This document shows positions 33,523 through 42,366 of a stretch of 64,000 nt of DNA, one piece after another. The position numbers and the translations under genes were made by a program. The notes under the pieces are model-generated. The model saw only the letters and a program-made list of their open reading frames with translations. It was not told where the DNA came from and searched no databases. Location: NCBI GenBank assembly GCA_963797015.1, contig CAWCNV010000010.1:1-64000 (forward strand). The letters are read 5' to 3'. The stretch is from JBBPZA01 sp963797015 (GTDB lineage Bacteria > Actinomycetota > Thermoleophilia > Solirubrobacterales > Solirubrobacteraceae). The stretch's first letter is position 1, and each line of letters starts with the position of its first letter.

Positions 33523-33900
33523 TCAGTCCGCGCGCTGCAGGTCCGGGCGCACCCGCGCGGCGGCATCCGCCCGGCCGGCCTCGAAGCGCAGGCCCTCGCG
33601 TCGCAACTTCCGCCGCACCCCTTCTGGATCGCCCAGGGCTCTCGGGGCCACCGTGCCGTCGGACTTCAGGACGCGGTGCGCACCGGGCAGCTCCGAGCGG
33701 ATGAAGCGCTGGTTGAGCGTGCGGGCCTGCGCGGGCTCGCCGCCCAGAGCGGCCACCACGTCGGCGTAGCTCATCCACGAGCCCTTCGGAATCGCCCCGA
33801 CCACCTCGCGGAGACGATCGGGATCGAGAGGCACGCGCTGGAAGCCCTCGCCATCGGGCAGCCGCGGATCGTCCGTCGTTGCCAGTAGCTCTTCGCTCAT
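33523..33900 (-). CDS. MGMT-family alkyltransferase-like protein without the acceptor cysteine
   Basis: A 125-residue protein from ATG 33898-33900. It corresponds to the DNA-binding domain of O6-alkylguanine alkyltransferases: IPKGSWMSYADVVAALGG (38-55), QARTLNQRFIRSELPGAHRV (58-77). Where active enzymes have PCHRV, this one has PGAHRV, so the alkyl-accepting cysteine is absent. Proteins of this type (ATL) bind damaged bases and hand them to nucleotide excision repair. The pattern of a flipped-base arginine (the Arg of the QAR region) is kept. It stands upstream of ileS on the same strand order, with 78 bases between. Confidence 0.8.
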   Translation of the reverse strand: MSEELLATTDDPRLPDGEGFQRVPLDPDRLREVVGAIPKGSWMSYADVVAALGGEPAQARTLNQRFIRSELPGAHRVLKSDGTVAPRALGDPEGVRRKLRREGLRFEAGRADAAARVRPDLQRAD

Positions 33901-33978
33901 GTTCGCCTCCTGTCGATCGCCGTCGTACGGCGACGCTAAGGGCGGTCGTGGCGAGGCGGGGCCGGCGCGCGGGTTTCT

Positions 33979-36900
33979 TTACACCCGCTGCACGGTGATG
34001 TGCAGCTCTCGGCCTTCGATGAGCGTGGATCCCTGGCCTGACAGCTCCGTCGTAGGTGATCGAGGTCGCGAGCGTCTCGCCCGCGACGTAGCGCTCGTGA
34101 TCGCGAACCGCGGCCAGGAGCTCCGTGTCGCCGCCGAGGCTCAGCGCGATCCGGTCCTCGACCGCCAGGCCCGTGGCCTTGCGCGCGGACTGGACGGCGT
34201 GCACCGCCTCGCGCGCCCAGCCCTCGCGCTGCAGCTCGTCGTCGAGGGCGAGCTCGAGCGCCACGGCGTGCGTCCCCTCGCGCTCGAGCTGGTAGCCCTC
34301 GAGCGGGAGCAGCGAGAGCTGCACGTCGCCGGCTTCGAGCATGTGGTCGTGACCGTCGACGGAGATGCCGATCGAGCGGCCGTCGCGCAGCGCGGCCGCC
34401 GCGTGCCCTGGGTCGAGCGCCGCGACGGCCGCCGCCACCTGCGGCATCGCCTTTCCGAAGCGCGGCCCGAGCGAGCGGTAGTTCGGCTTGACCTCGTAGC
34501 GGCCGAGCTCGTCGGCCTGGGAGACGAAGCGCAGCTCCTTGACGTTGAGCTCGTCGCGGACGACCTCGGCCAGCCGCTCGATCGCCTCGCGCTCGCGCCC
34601 CGCGGCGACGACCACCGCCTCGCGCAGCGGCTGGCGCACCTTGACCTTGGCCTGGCCGCGCGCGGCGAGGCCGAGGCGCACCGCCTCGCGGGCGGTCGCC
34701 ATCGCGAACTCGAGCTCCTCGTCGCGCGCGCCGGCCTCGGGCCAGTCGCACAGATGCACGCTCGGCTCGGAGCCGTCGAGGTTGTCGTAGATCTCGTCGG
34801 CAAGGAAGGGCGTGAACGGGGCGAGCAGCTTCGCGACCGTGACCAGGCAGTGGCGCAGGGTGGCGAAGGCGGCCGGCTCGCCGTCCCAGAAGCGCCGCCG
34901 GGAGCGCCGCACGTACCAGTTGGAGAGCTCGTCCACGAAGGCCGCGATCGCGCGGCCGGCGTTGGTCGCGTCGTAGGCGTCGAGGCGCTCGGTGACGACG
35001 TCGCGCGTGGTCGCGAGGCGGGAGAGGATCCAGCGGTCGAGGTCGGCCGCGGCGGGTGCGGGGTCCGCGCCGGGAGTGGTCGCGGCCGCGGGCTCGACCC
35101 CGTTCACGTTCGCGTAGAGGACGTAGAAGCCGTAGGTGTTCCAGAGCTGGAGCAGGAACTGGCGCACCGACTCGCCGACCGTCTCGAGCGAGAAGCGGTA
35201 GCCGTCCCACGGCTGCTTGGAGGTGAAGTAGTACCACCGGAAGGCGTCCGCGCCGTGAGCGTCGATCACGTCCCACGGCACGACGACGTTCCCGAGCGAC
35301 TTGGACATCTTCTTGCCCTCGGGATCGAGGATCAGGCCCAGGCAGACGACGTTCCGGTAGGGAGCCCGGTCCCATAGGAGCGTCGAGATCGCGAGCAGCG
35401 AGTAGAACCAGCCGCGCGTCTGGTCGAGCGCCTCGCACACGAAGTCGGCCGGGAAGCGCGCGCGGAAGTGATCGTCGTCCTCGACCGGCGCGTGGTACTG
35501 GGCGAACGGCATCGCGCCCGAGTCGAACCACACGTCGATCACCTCGGGCACGCGCGTCATCGGCTGCGAGCACTCGGGGCACTCGAACGAGACCTCGTCC
35601 ACGAACGGACGGTGCGGATCCTCCAGCCGAACGCCCGACAGCCGCTCGAGCTCGTCGAAGCCGCCGATGCAGCGCACGTGCCCCTCCGGGCAGCGCCAGA
35701 TCGGCAGCGGCGTGCCCCAGTAACGCTCGCGCGACAGCGCCCAGTCCACGTTGCCCTCGAGCCACTTGCCGAAGCGCCCGTGCTTGATGTGCTCGGGATG
35801 CCACTCGACCGTCTCGTTCGCTGCCAGCAGGCGGTCGCGCAAGTCCGAGGTCCGGATGTACCAGGAGGGCTTGGCGTAGTAGAGCAGCGGGGTGCCGCAA
35901 CGCCAGCAGTGCGGGTAGGCGTGCTCGTAGCGCTCGGCGCGGAACAGGCGCCCGCGCCGCTCGAGGTCGGCGACGAGGTCGGGGTCGGCGTCCTTGACGA
36001 AGCGCCCGGCGAACGGGCCGATGCGCTCGTCGTAGGTGCCGTCCGGCCGCACCGGGTTGACGACCGCCAGCCCCAGCTCCTCGCCCAGCCGGAAGTCGTC
36101 CTCGCCGAAGGCGATCGCGGTGTGCACCAGCCCGGTGCCGTCCTGCGCGGACACGAAGTCGGCGGGGACGACGGTGTGCCCGCGCTCGCCGTAGGCCGAC
36201 GCGGGGATGAAGTCGAACGGAGGCTCGTAGCGGGTCCCCTCCAGCGAGGAGCCGGCGAGGAGCGCGAGCACGTCCGCGCCCTCGCCCAGGACGCGCTCGA
36301 CCAGCGTCTCGGCGAGCACGTAGACGCGCCCGTCCGCGGCCCTGGCGCGCGCGTACTGGAGCGCGGGGTCGACCGCCACGGCGGCGTTCGAGACGAGCGT
36401 CCAGGGCGTCGTCGTCCACACCAGCAGCTCGTCGCCTGGCTCAAGCGGCGGCGGCGGATCGAGTACGGGAAAGCGCACGTAGACGCTCGGGTCGACGACG
36501 TCGCGATAACCGAGCGCGACCTCGTGCGAGGAGAGCGCGGTGCCGCAGCGCGGGCAGTAGGGGACGACCTTGCTGCCCTCGTAGAGCAGGCCGCGCTCCC
36601 ACATCTGCCCGAGCGCCCACCACACCGAATCGATGTAGTCGGGGTCGAGCGTCCGGTAGGCGTCGTCGAGGTCGATCCAGAAGCCGATCCGCTCGGTCAG
36701 CCGGTTCCACTCCTCGACGTACTCGAACACCGACTCGCGGCACTGCTGGTTGAAGGCCGCGATCCCGTACTCCTCGATCTCGGCCTTGGCCGAGATCCCG
36801 AGCTTCTCCTCGACCGCGATCTCGACCGGTAGCCCATGGCAGTCCCAGCCGCCCTTGCGCTCCACGTAGTGTCCGCGCATCGTCTTGAAGCGGGGGTAGA

Positions 36901-37117
36901 TGTCCTTGAACACGCGCGCGAGCACGTGGTGGGAGCCGGGCGGGCCGTTGGCGGTCGGCGGCCCCTCATAGAAGACCCACGGCTCCGAGCCCTCGCGGCG
37001 ACGCAGCGACTCGCGGAAGACGTCGCGCTCGCGCCAGCGCTCGAGGATCCGCTCCTCGAGCGCGGGGAAGCGCTGCTGGGGATCGACTGGGCGGTGGGGG
37101 GCGGCCATGCGCCCCAT
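33979..37117 (-). CDS. ileS: Isoleucyl-tRNA synthetase, type 2, with indel near the C-terminus
   Basis: About 1045 residues. The start is ATG 37115-37117, or ATG 37106-37108 three codons on. The class I signature is EGPPTANGPPGSHHVLARVF (51-70), the KMSKS loop is EGKKMSKSLGNVV (about 603), and the CP1 editing domain holds LVWTTTPWTLVSN. The ANGxPGxHH form marks type 2 IleRS, related to the eukaryotic enzyme and usually insensitive to mupirocin. Near 34035 the frame changes: the expected end ELSGQGSTLIEGRELHITV-QRV, with TAA at 33979-33981, lies one frame over, while the uninterrupted frame runs on antisense to 33398. As the gene is essential, a sequencing indel (one extra G) is the simplest explanation. 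It charges tRNA-Ile. Confidence 0.92.
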
Positions 37118-37161
37118 TCACTCTACGAGCGACGCTACACGCGCGAAGCTGCGAGAGCGGG

Positions 37162-38031
37162 TCAGGCCCGGCGCAGCACGCGCACCGGCGGCCGCTCGCC
37201 CCGCGCCCGTCCCTCGACCAGCGCAAGCAGCGCGTCGCGCGCGCCGACGGGCGAGGGGCCCAGGCGGAAGACCGTGCTCGCGCCGGCGTCGGGGAGCGCG
37301 CCCCGGTAGTCGACCACCTCGATCCCCGGGCGCGCGTGGCGCACGGCGTGGACCAGGCGGCCGAGCCGGTCGAGCGTCCCGCGGCCCGCGGTCAGGATCA
37401 GCGCCGCCGGCTCGAGCGCGCTCAGCGCGCGGGCCAGGCGCGTGGCGTCTACGTCCACGTCCAGCGTGAGCGTGCGCAGCCCGCCGCGCCCGAGGACGAG
37501 CTCCAGCGCCTGCACGTGCAGGCTGTCGAGCTCGTACGCGCTCGCGGCGTCGATGATGAGCACCCCCTCGCGGCGCGTGGCGGGGGCGGCGAGCCTCGCC
37601 GCGGCCGCGAGCCAGCCGGCGGCCCGCCGCCAGGCGAAGTGGTACTCGGGCGGCGCCGCGCCGGCCGGGGCGAGGCTCTCGACGGCGGGCAGCAGCAGCT
37701 CCTCGACCGTGCGCTCGACGGAGCGCACCGCAAGGCTCTCCTCGAGCAGCCGGTCCGCCTTCTCCTCCTCGAAGCGCAGGAACGCGGCGCGCAGGCGCGT
37801 GAGGGTGGCGGGCCCCGCCCCGCGCTCGCGCGCGATCGAGATCGCCGAGGACACATTGTGGGTCTCCTCGAACGCCTCGCGCAGCGCCTCGACCTCGGCG
37901 AGGTCGTACTGGCGGTGACCGCCCGGCGTACGGCGAGGCGTGGGGAAGCCGTGCCTGCGCTCCCAGCCGCGCAGGGTGCTTGGGCTCACCCCGAGCATGA
38001 CTGCAGCGGCGTTCGTCCTCACGACGCTCAT
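37162..38031 (-). CDS. MerR-type regulator with B12-binding-like domain
   Basis: A 289-residue protein from ATG 38029-38031 (MSVVRTNAAAVMLGVSPSTL). Residues 3-50 form a MerR winged helix (TNAAAVMLGVSPSTLRGWER, PGGHRQYDLAEVEAL). A helical domain (about 75-150) and a Rossmann-like domain (about 165-270) follow, as in CarH/LitR, the B12-dependent light-sensing repressors. However, the cobalamin motif DxHxxG is missing: the corresponding strand reads LTLDVDVDATRLARAL. The helical part keeps Glu-Tyr-His before FAWRRAAGWL. It may have lost the cofactor, like the CarA branch. It is divergent from the PPK2 gene and follows ileS by 44 bases. Targets are unknown. Confidence 0.75.
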   Translation of the reverse strand: MSVVRTNAAAVMLGVSPSTLRGWERRHGFPTPRRTPGGHRQYDLAEVEALREAFEETHNVSSAISIARERGAGPATLTRLRAAFLRFEEEKADRLLEESLAVRSVERTVEELLLPAVESLAPAGAAPPEYHFAWRRAAGWLAAAARLAAPATRREGVLIIDAASAYELDSLHVQALELVLGRGGLRTLTLDVDVDATRLARALSALEPAALILTAGRGTLDRLGRLVHAVRHARPGIEVVDYRGALPDAGASTVFRLGPSPVGARDALLALVEGRARGERPPVRVLRRA

Positions 38032-38120
38032 ATCGCTCTGGTTTCTGACGGGTCGCGCGCGGTGCTTCAAGGTGCGCAAGCGTGCGTGCAGCGCGGGCGG
38101 CCCGATGAGAGGATGCGCAT

Positions 38121-38954
38121 ATGGGTCGCCTGGACGAGCTCGACCTCTCGCTCAAGCTGTCGCGGGAGGAGGAGGCCGAGCGGCTGGCCGCCGGCCAGCA
38201 ACGCCTGCTCCAGCTGCGGCTGATGCTCGGTGGGCTCAGCGGCGACGGACGCCTCGGTCCGCCGGTTTGCCTGCTGTTCGAAGGCTGGGACGCGTCGGGC
38301 AAGGGCGGCGCCATCAAACGCCTGGTGGCGCAGCTCGACCCCCGCCACGTGCGCGTGGCGGAGTTCGCCGTGCCGACCTTCGACGAGAAGCGCCATCACT
38401 TCCTGTGGCGCTTCGGCCCCGCCCTGCCGGGCTGGGGCGGGATGGCCGTGCTCGACCGCACGTGGTACGGGCGCTTGCTGGTCGAGCGGGTCGAGGGCTT
38501 CGCGACGAAGGAGCAGTGGCGGCGGGCCTACGGCGAGATCGCCGGCTTCGAGCAGACGCTCGCGGCCGAGGGGATGATCCTGATCAAGTTCTGGCTGCAC
38601 ATCTCGCCCGAGGCGCAGCTCGAGCGCTTCCGCGCGCGCGAGACCGACCCGCTCAAGCTCTGGAAGATCACCGAGGAGGACTGGCGCAACCGCAGGAAGC
38701 GGCGCGCCTACGAGAAGGCGGTCGAGGAGATGCTGGAAAGGACCGACCGGGAGGTCGCACCGTGGACGCTCGTGGAGGGCGACTCCAAGCGCTGGGCGCG
38801 GGTGAAGGTGGTCGAGGAGACCATCGCCCAGATCGAGGCCGGCCTGCGCCGCCACGGCTTCGAGCCGCCGCCGCCGGTCGAGGAGCTGCTGGCGCAGGCG
38901 GCCGCGAAGAGCAAGACGGGCAAGAAGAAGGGCGCCAAGCCCGCTGCGAAGTGA
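38121..38954 (+). CDS. ppk2: Polyphosphate kinase 2
   Basis: A 277-residue cytoplasmic protein from ATG 38121. The Walker A loop is LFEGWDASGKGGAIKRL (52-68) and the lid/Walker B region VLDRTWYGRLLVERV is near residue 110, followed by EQTLAAEGMILIKFWLHIS, the full PPK2 signature. Members use polyphosphate to phosphorylate ADP, GDP or AMP. The basic C-terminus (KTGKKKGAKPAAK) is a species-specific tail. The TGA overlaps the GTG of the lipoprotein gene (GTGA). It is divergent from the MerR regulator at 38031, with 89 bases between. Confidence 0.9.
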   Translation: MGRLDELDLSLKLSREEEAERLAAGQQRLLQLRLMLGGLSGDGRLGPPVCLLFEGWDASGKGGAIKRLVAQLDPRHVRVAEFAVPTFDEKRHHFLWRFGPALPGWGGMAVLDRTWYGRLLVERVEGFATKEQWRRAYGEIAGFEQTLAAEGMILIKFWLHISPEAQLERFRARETDPLKLWKITEEDWRNRRKRRAYEKAVEEMLERTDREVAPWTLVEGDSKRWARVKVVEETIAQIEAGLRRHGFEPPPPVEELLAQAAAKSKTGKKKGAKPAAK

Positions 38955-39445
38955 GCCCGTGGGGTCGCCCACGCGCGCGGGGGGGTCGCGCCCGCACGCC
39001 AGCGGCCGCGCTGCTGGCCGCCGCGCTCGGGCTCCTGGTCGCCGCCTGCAGCAGCGAGCAGCCTCCGCTGCCGCGCGACTGCCTCTCGAGCCAGCAGTCG
39101 ATCGTCGCCGCCCTGCGCCGCGCGCCGGCGCCGGTGCGCCTGGCCGGCGGGACGCGGCTGTCGACCTGTGTCGCCCGCGCCGACGACGACTCGGAGATAC
39201 AGGACGTCGGCGCCGCCTACACGGGCGTCGCCGCGACGCTGGCGCAGCGCGCCCCGCGCTCGGACGCCGCGGCGCTGCAGCTCGGCTACCTCGCCGGCGC
39301 CACGCGTCGCGGAGCGCGGCACACCAACGGTCTCGCGGCCGAGCTCGTACGGCGGGTCGAGCAGGCGGTCGGCATCGGCGGGCCGCCCGCGGCGCGGCGG
39401 GCGGCGTACGTGCGCGGGCTCGCCGCGGGGGCGCGCGGCGGGTGA
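38951..39445 (+). CDS. Putative lipoprotein
   Basis: A 164-residue protein from GTG 38951, coupled to the PPK2 gene by a four-base overlap. A basic N-terminus and hydrophobic segment lead to the lipobox LLVAACSS (Cys33), so it is likely lipid-anchored outside the membrane. The mature part has several Cys (PLPRDCLSSQ, RLSTCVARADD) and an Ala/Arg-rich helical C-terminus (AALQLGYLAGATRRGARH). No family is recognised. An outer-surface partner for a polyphosphate enzyme would be odd; co-translation may only reflect compact gene packing. It is 67 bases upstream of fumarase. Confidence 0.65.
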   Translation: MSPWGRPRARGGRARTPAAALLAAALGLLVAACSSEQPPLPRDCLSSQQSIVAALRRAPAPVRLAGGTRLSTCVARADDDSEIQDVGAAYTGVAATLAQRAPRSDAAALQLGYLAGATRRGARHTNGLAAELVRRVEQAVGIGGPPAARRAAYVRGLAAGARGG

Positions 39446-39512
39446 GCGGATCGCGCCGCGAGCAACGGATACCGTTGTGGAGCCTGGCGAGACGACCGGA
39501 GGACATGAGGAC

Positions 39513-40844
39513 ATGGCCGTAGAGGAGAAACAGGAGCTTTGGGGCGGGGAGACGCGCAAGGCGGTCGAGAACTTTCCCGTCTCGGGCGAGCCGATCGACG
39601 TCGAGGTCGTGCGCTGGCTCGGCCGTATCAAGGCCGCGGCTGCGCGCGCGAACGGCGAGCTGGGGGAGCTCGACCCCGAGCTCGCCGAGCGCGTGGCGAG
39701 CGCCGCCGACCGCGTCGCCGCCGGCGAGTTCGACGACCAGTTCCCGGTCGACTCCTTCCAGACCGGATCGGGGACCTCCTCGAACACGAACGCCAACGAG
39801 GTCATCGCCAACCTCGCGGGCGAGGACGTGCATCCCAACGACCACGTGAACCGGGGCCAGTCGTCCAACGACGTCTTCCCGTCCGCGGTCCACCTCGCGG
39901 CGCTCGACGAGGCGACACACGACCTGCTGCCCGCGCTGGAGCAGTTGCAGGCGTCCTTCGCGCGAAAGGCGGAAGAGTTCAAGGACGTCGTCAAGTCGGG
40001 CCGCACGCACATGATGGACGCGGTCCCCGTCACGCTCGGCCAGGAGTTCGGCGGCTACGCGGCGCAGATCAAGCTCGGCGCCGACCGCGTCCGCGCCGCT
40101 CTGCCGCACGTGGCCCAGATCCCGCTCGGCGGCACCGCCACCGGGACCGGCCTCAACACCCATCCCGAGTTCGCCGCGCGCGTGCGCGCGCTGCTCGAGC
40201 GCGACTCGGGGCTCGACATCCGTCCCCCCGAGGACCCGTTCGAGGCGCAGGCCAACCGCGACGCGCTGGTCGAGCTATCGGGCGCGCTCAAGGTCATCGC
40301 GGTGTCGGTGACCAAGATCGCGAACGACCTCGTGCTGATGGGCTCCGGCCCGCGCACGGGCATCGGCGAGCTGCTGCTGCCCGAGCTGCAGAAGGGCTCG
40401 TCGATCATGCCCGGGAAGGTCAACCCGGTGATCCCCGAGGTCGTGATGCAGGTCGCCGCGCAGGTGATCGGCAACGACACCGCGATCACCGTGGCCGGCC
40501 TGCAGGGCAACTTCGAGCTCAACGTGCGCGTGCCGCTGATCGCGCGCAACCTACTCGAGTCGATCGGCCTGCTGGCGGCCAAGGCGCGGCTGTTCGCCGA
40601 GAAGTGCGTGGAAGGCATCGAGCCAAACCTCGAGGGCTGCGAGCGCTCGGCGGAGGCCACGCTCGCCGTGGCCACCGCTCTCAACCCCTACATCGGCTAC
40701 GACCGCGCGACCGAGATCGTCAAGGACGCCGCGAGCTCGGGCCGGCCGCTGCGCGAGGTAGCGCGCGAGCACGGCGTCGAGGAGTCCGTGCTCGACGAGG
40801 CGCTCGACCTGCGCAAGATCGCGGCGGGCAACCAGGCGGGGTAG
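39513..40844 (+). CDS. fumC: Class II fumarate hydratase (FumC type)
   Basis: A 443-residue protein from ATG 39513, with GGAGGA upstream. It opens with the usual MAVEEKQELWGGETRKAVEN. Superfamily motifs are TGSGTSSNTNANEVIANLA, NRGQSSNDVFPSAVH, SGRTHMMDAVPVTLGQEFGG and the signature GSSIMPGKVNPVIPE (about 294-308). It hydrates fumarate to malate in the TCA cycle as a tetramer. Aspartase is the close alternative, but the length and NPVIPE fit fumarase. It converges on pyruvate kinase. Confidence 0.88.
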   Translation: MAVEEKQELWGGETRKAVENFPVSGEPIDVEVVRWLGRIKAAAARANGELGELDPELAERVASAADRVAAGEFDDQFPVDSFQTGSGTSSNTNANEVIANLAGEDVHPNDHVNRGQSSNDVFPSAVHLAALDEATHDLLPALEQLQASFARKAEEFKDVVKSGRTHMMDAVPVTLGQEFGGYAAQIKLGADRVRAALPHVAQIPLGGTATGTGLNTHPEFAARVRALLERDSGLDIRPPEDPFEAQANRDALVELSGALKVIAVSVTKIANDLVLMGSGPRTGIGELLLPELQKGSSIMPGKVNPVIPEVVMQVAAQVIGNDTAITVAGLQGNFELNVRVPLIARNLLESIGLLAAKARLFAEKCVEGIEPNLEGCERSAEATLAVATALNPYIGYDRATEIVKDAASSGRPLREVAREHGVEESVLDEALDLRKIAAGNQAG

Positions 40845-40869
40845 CTCACGGCCACTCTCTGGGCCCCGG

Positions 40870-40914
40870 CGAACGGCAACCCGCCCTGCTTCCTCCCTCG
40901 TCGCCCGCCGTTCG
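40870..40914. terminator. Weak inverted repeat between convergent genes
   Basis: CGAACGGC (40870-40877) and GCCGTTCG (40907-40914) are exact complements, 29 bases apart, between the fumarase stop and the pyruvate kinase stop. The long loop and missing T-run make it a weak candidate. Confidence 0.2.
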
Positions 40915-40929
40915 AACCGCCACGGCGTC

Positions 40930-42339
40930 TCAGGGGATCTCGCGCAGCATGATCAGGTTGGTGGCTCCCGGCGTGCCGGTCCGGCGGCCTGCGGTCAGGA
41001 CCACGGGCGCGCCGCTCGGTAGGCCCGCGAAGTCGCGCGCGGCGACGAGCGCCGCGTCGATCAGGTCGTCGACCGACTCGGCCACCTCCATCGTCGTGGG
41101 GTAGACGCCCCACTCGAGCGTCAGCTGCTGGGCCACGCCGGCCCCGTGCGCGAGGGCCACGATCGGCCGGTGGCGGCGGTAGGTCGCGCACGCGCGCGGC
41201 GCGCCGCCCGTCGAGGTCGGCACGATCAGCGCTACGGCGTCGAGCTCCTCGGCGAGCTCGACCGCGGCGTGCATCACCGCCGCGCCGCGGCTGCCTCGCT
41301 CGGCCACGCGCGCGCGGCCGTGGATCTCGGGTGCCTCCTCGGCGGCCTGGGCGATCTCGGCCATCGCGCGGACGGCCTCGAGCGGGTACTCGCCCACCCC
41401 GGTCTCGGCAGAGAGCATCACCGCCGAGCTGCCGTCGATCACGGCGTTGGCGACGTCGGCGACCTCGGCGCGCGTGGGCTCGGGCGAGTGGACCATCGAC
41501 TCGAGCATCTGCGTCGCGGTGATCACGAGCTTGCCGGCCTGGGTGGCGCGCGCAATCGTCGCCTTCTGCATCAGCGGCACGCGCGCGACGCCCGCCTCGA
41601 CGCCGTAGTCACCGCGCGCGACCATGACCCCATCGCAGGCGGCGAGGATGTCGTCGAGGTGCTCGAACGCCTCGACCTTCTCGACCTTAGCCACCACGCG
41701 CGCGGTCGAGCCATGCGAGGCCAGGCGCGCGCGGAGGTCCTCCAGGTCGGAGGCCGAGCGCACGAACGACAGCGCCACGAAGTCCGCTCCGAGCTCGACC
41801 GCGAGCTCGAGGTCGGCTGCGTCCTTGTCGGTTATCGCGGGCAGGCCGGGGTTCGCGTAGGTCACGTTGATGCCCTTGCGCGGGCCCAGCCGCCCCGGTG
41901 AGACGGTGCGCGCGAAGACCTCGCCGCCCTGCACCCGGTCGACCGCGAAACGCGGGACGCCGTCGCCTAGGACGATCGCCGAGCGTTCGGTCACGAGCGT
42001 CGCGAAGCCCTCGTGCTCGACCCGCACGCGATCGCTCCCGCCCGCGCGCTCGGCGCCGGAGAAGATCACCGGGTCGCCGGTGGCGAGCGCGCGCTCGGCG
42101 GTTTCGCGCGACAAGCGCAGCTTGGGCCCCTGCAGGTCGAACAGCAAGCCCAGCGGCCGGACCGCCCGCTCCGCGGCCGCCCGCACCTCGCCCGCCCGCC
42201 GGCGCAGGTCGTCCGGCGCGCCGTGCGAGCAGTTCAGTCGCGCACAGTCGACGCCCGCCGCGACGAGCCGGTCCAGCACCCCCGGCGGATCGGTGGCCGG
42301 GCCGAGCGTGGCCACGATCTTCGTGCGCCGCTCGAGCAT
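40930..42339 (-). CDS. pyk: Pyruvate kinase
   Basis: A 469-residue protein from ATG 42337-42339. The barrel starts MLERRTKIVATLGPATD and holds the metal/PEP site GVMVARGDYGVEAG (the usual D/GDLG is DYG here), the lysine motif RVVAKVEKVEAFEHLDDI, and the phosphate loop ITATQMLESMVHSPEPTRAEV. The C-terminal regulatory domain ends with TGTPGATNLIMLREIP. It converts phosphoenolpyruvate and ADP to pyruvate and ATP, at the end of glycolysis. It converges on fumarase and is 27 bases after the aldehyde dehydrogenase gene stop on the same strand. Confidence 0.93.
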   Translation of the reverse strand: MLERRTKIVATLGPATDPPGVLDRLVAAGVDCARLNCSHGAPDDLRRRAGEVRAAAERAVRPLGLLFDLQGPKLRLSRETAERALATGDPVIFSGAERAGGSDRVRVEHEGFATLVTERSAIVLGDGVPRFAVDRVQGGEVFARTVSPGRLGPRKGINVTYANPGLPAITDKDAADLELAVELGADFVALSFVRSASDLEDLRARLASHGSTARVVAKVEKVEAFEHLDDILAACDGVMVARGDYGVEAGVARVPLMQKATIARATQAGKLVITATQMLESMVHSPEPTRAEVADVANAVIDGSSAVMLSAETGVGEYPLEAVRAMAEIAQAAEEAPEIHGRARVAERGSRGAAVMHAAVELAEELDAVALIVPTSTGGAPRACATYRRHRPIVALAHGAGVAQQLTLEWGVYPTTMEVAESVDDLIDAALVAARDFAGLPSGAPVVLTAGRRTGTPGATNLIMLREIP

Positions 42340-42366
42340 CGCCCGCGAGTCTCGCAGCCGAGCTCG

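Noticed and set aside
33398..33978. Extension of ileS by about 190 codons beyond 33979
   Set aside because: This part is antisense-like and overlaps the alkyltransferase-like gene in another frame. The expected IleRS end and a TAA are present one frame over at 33979-33981.
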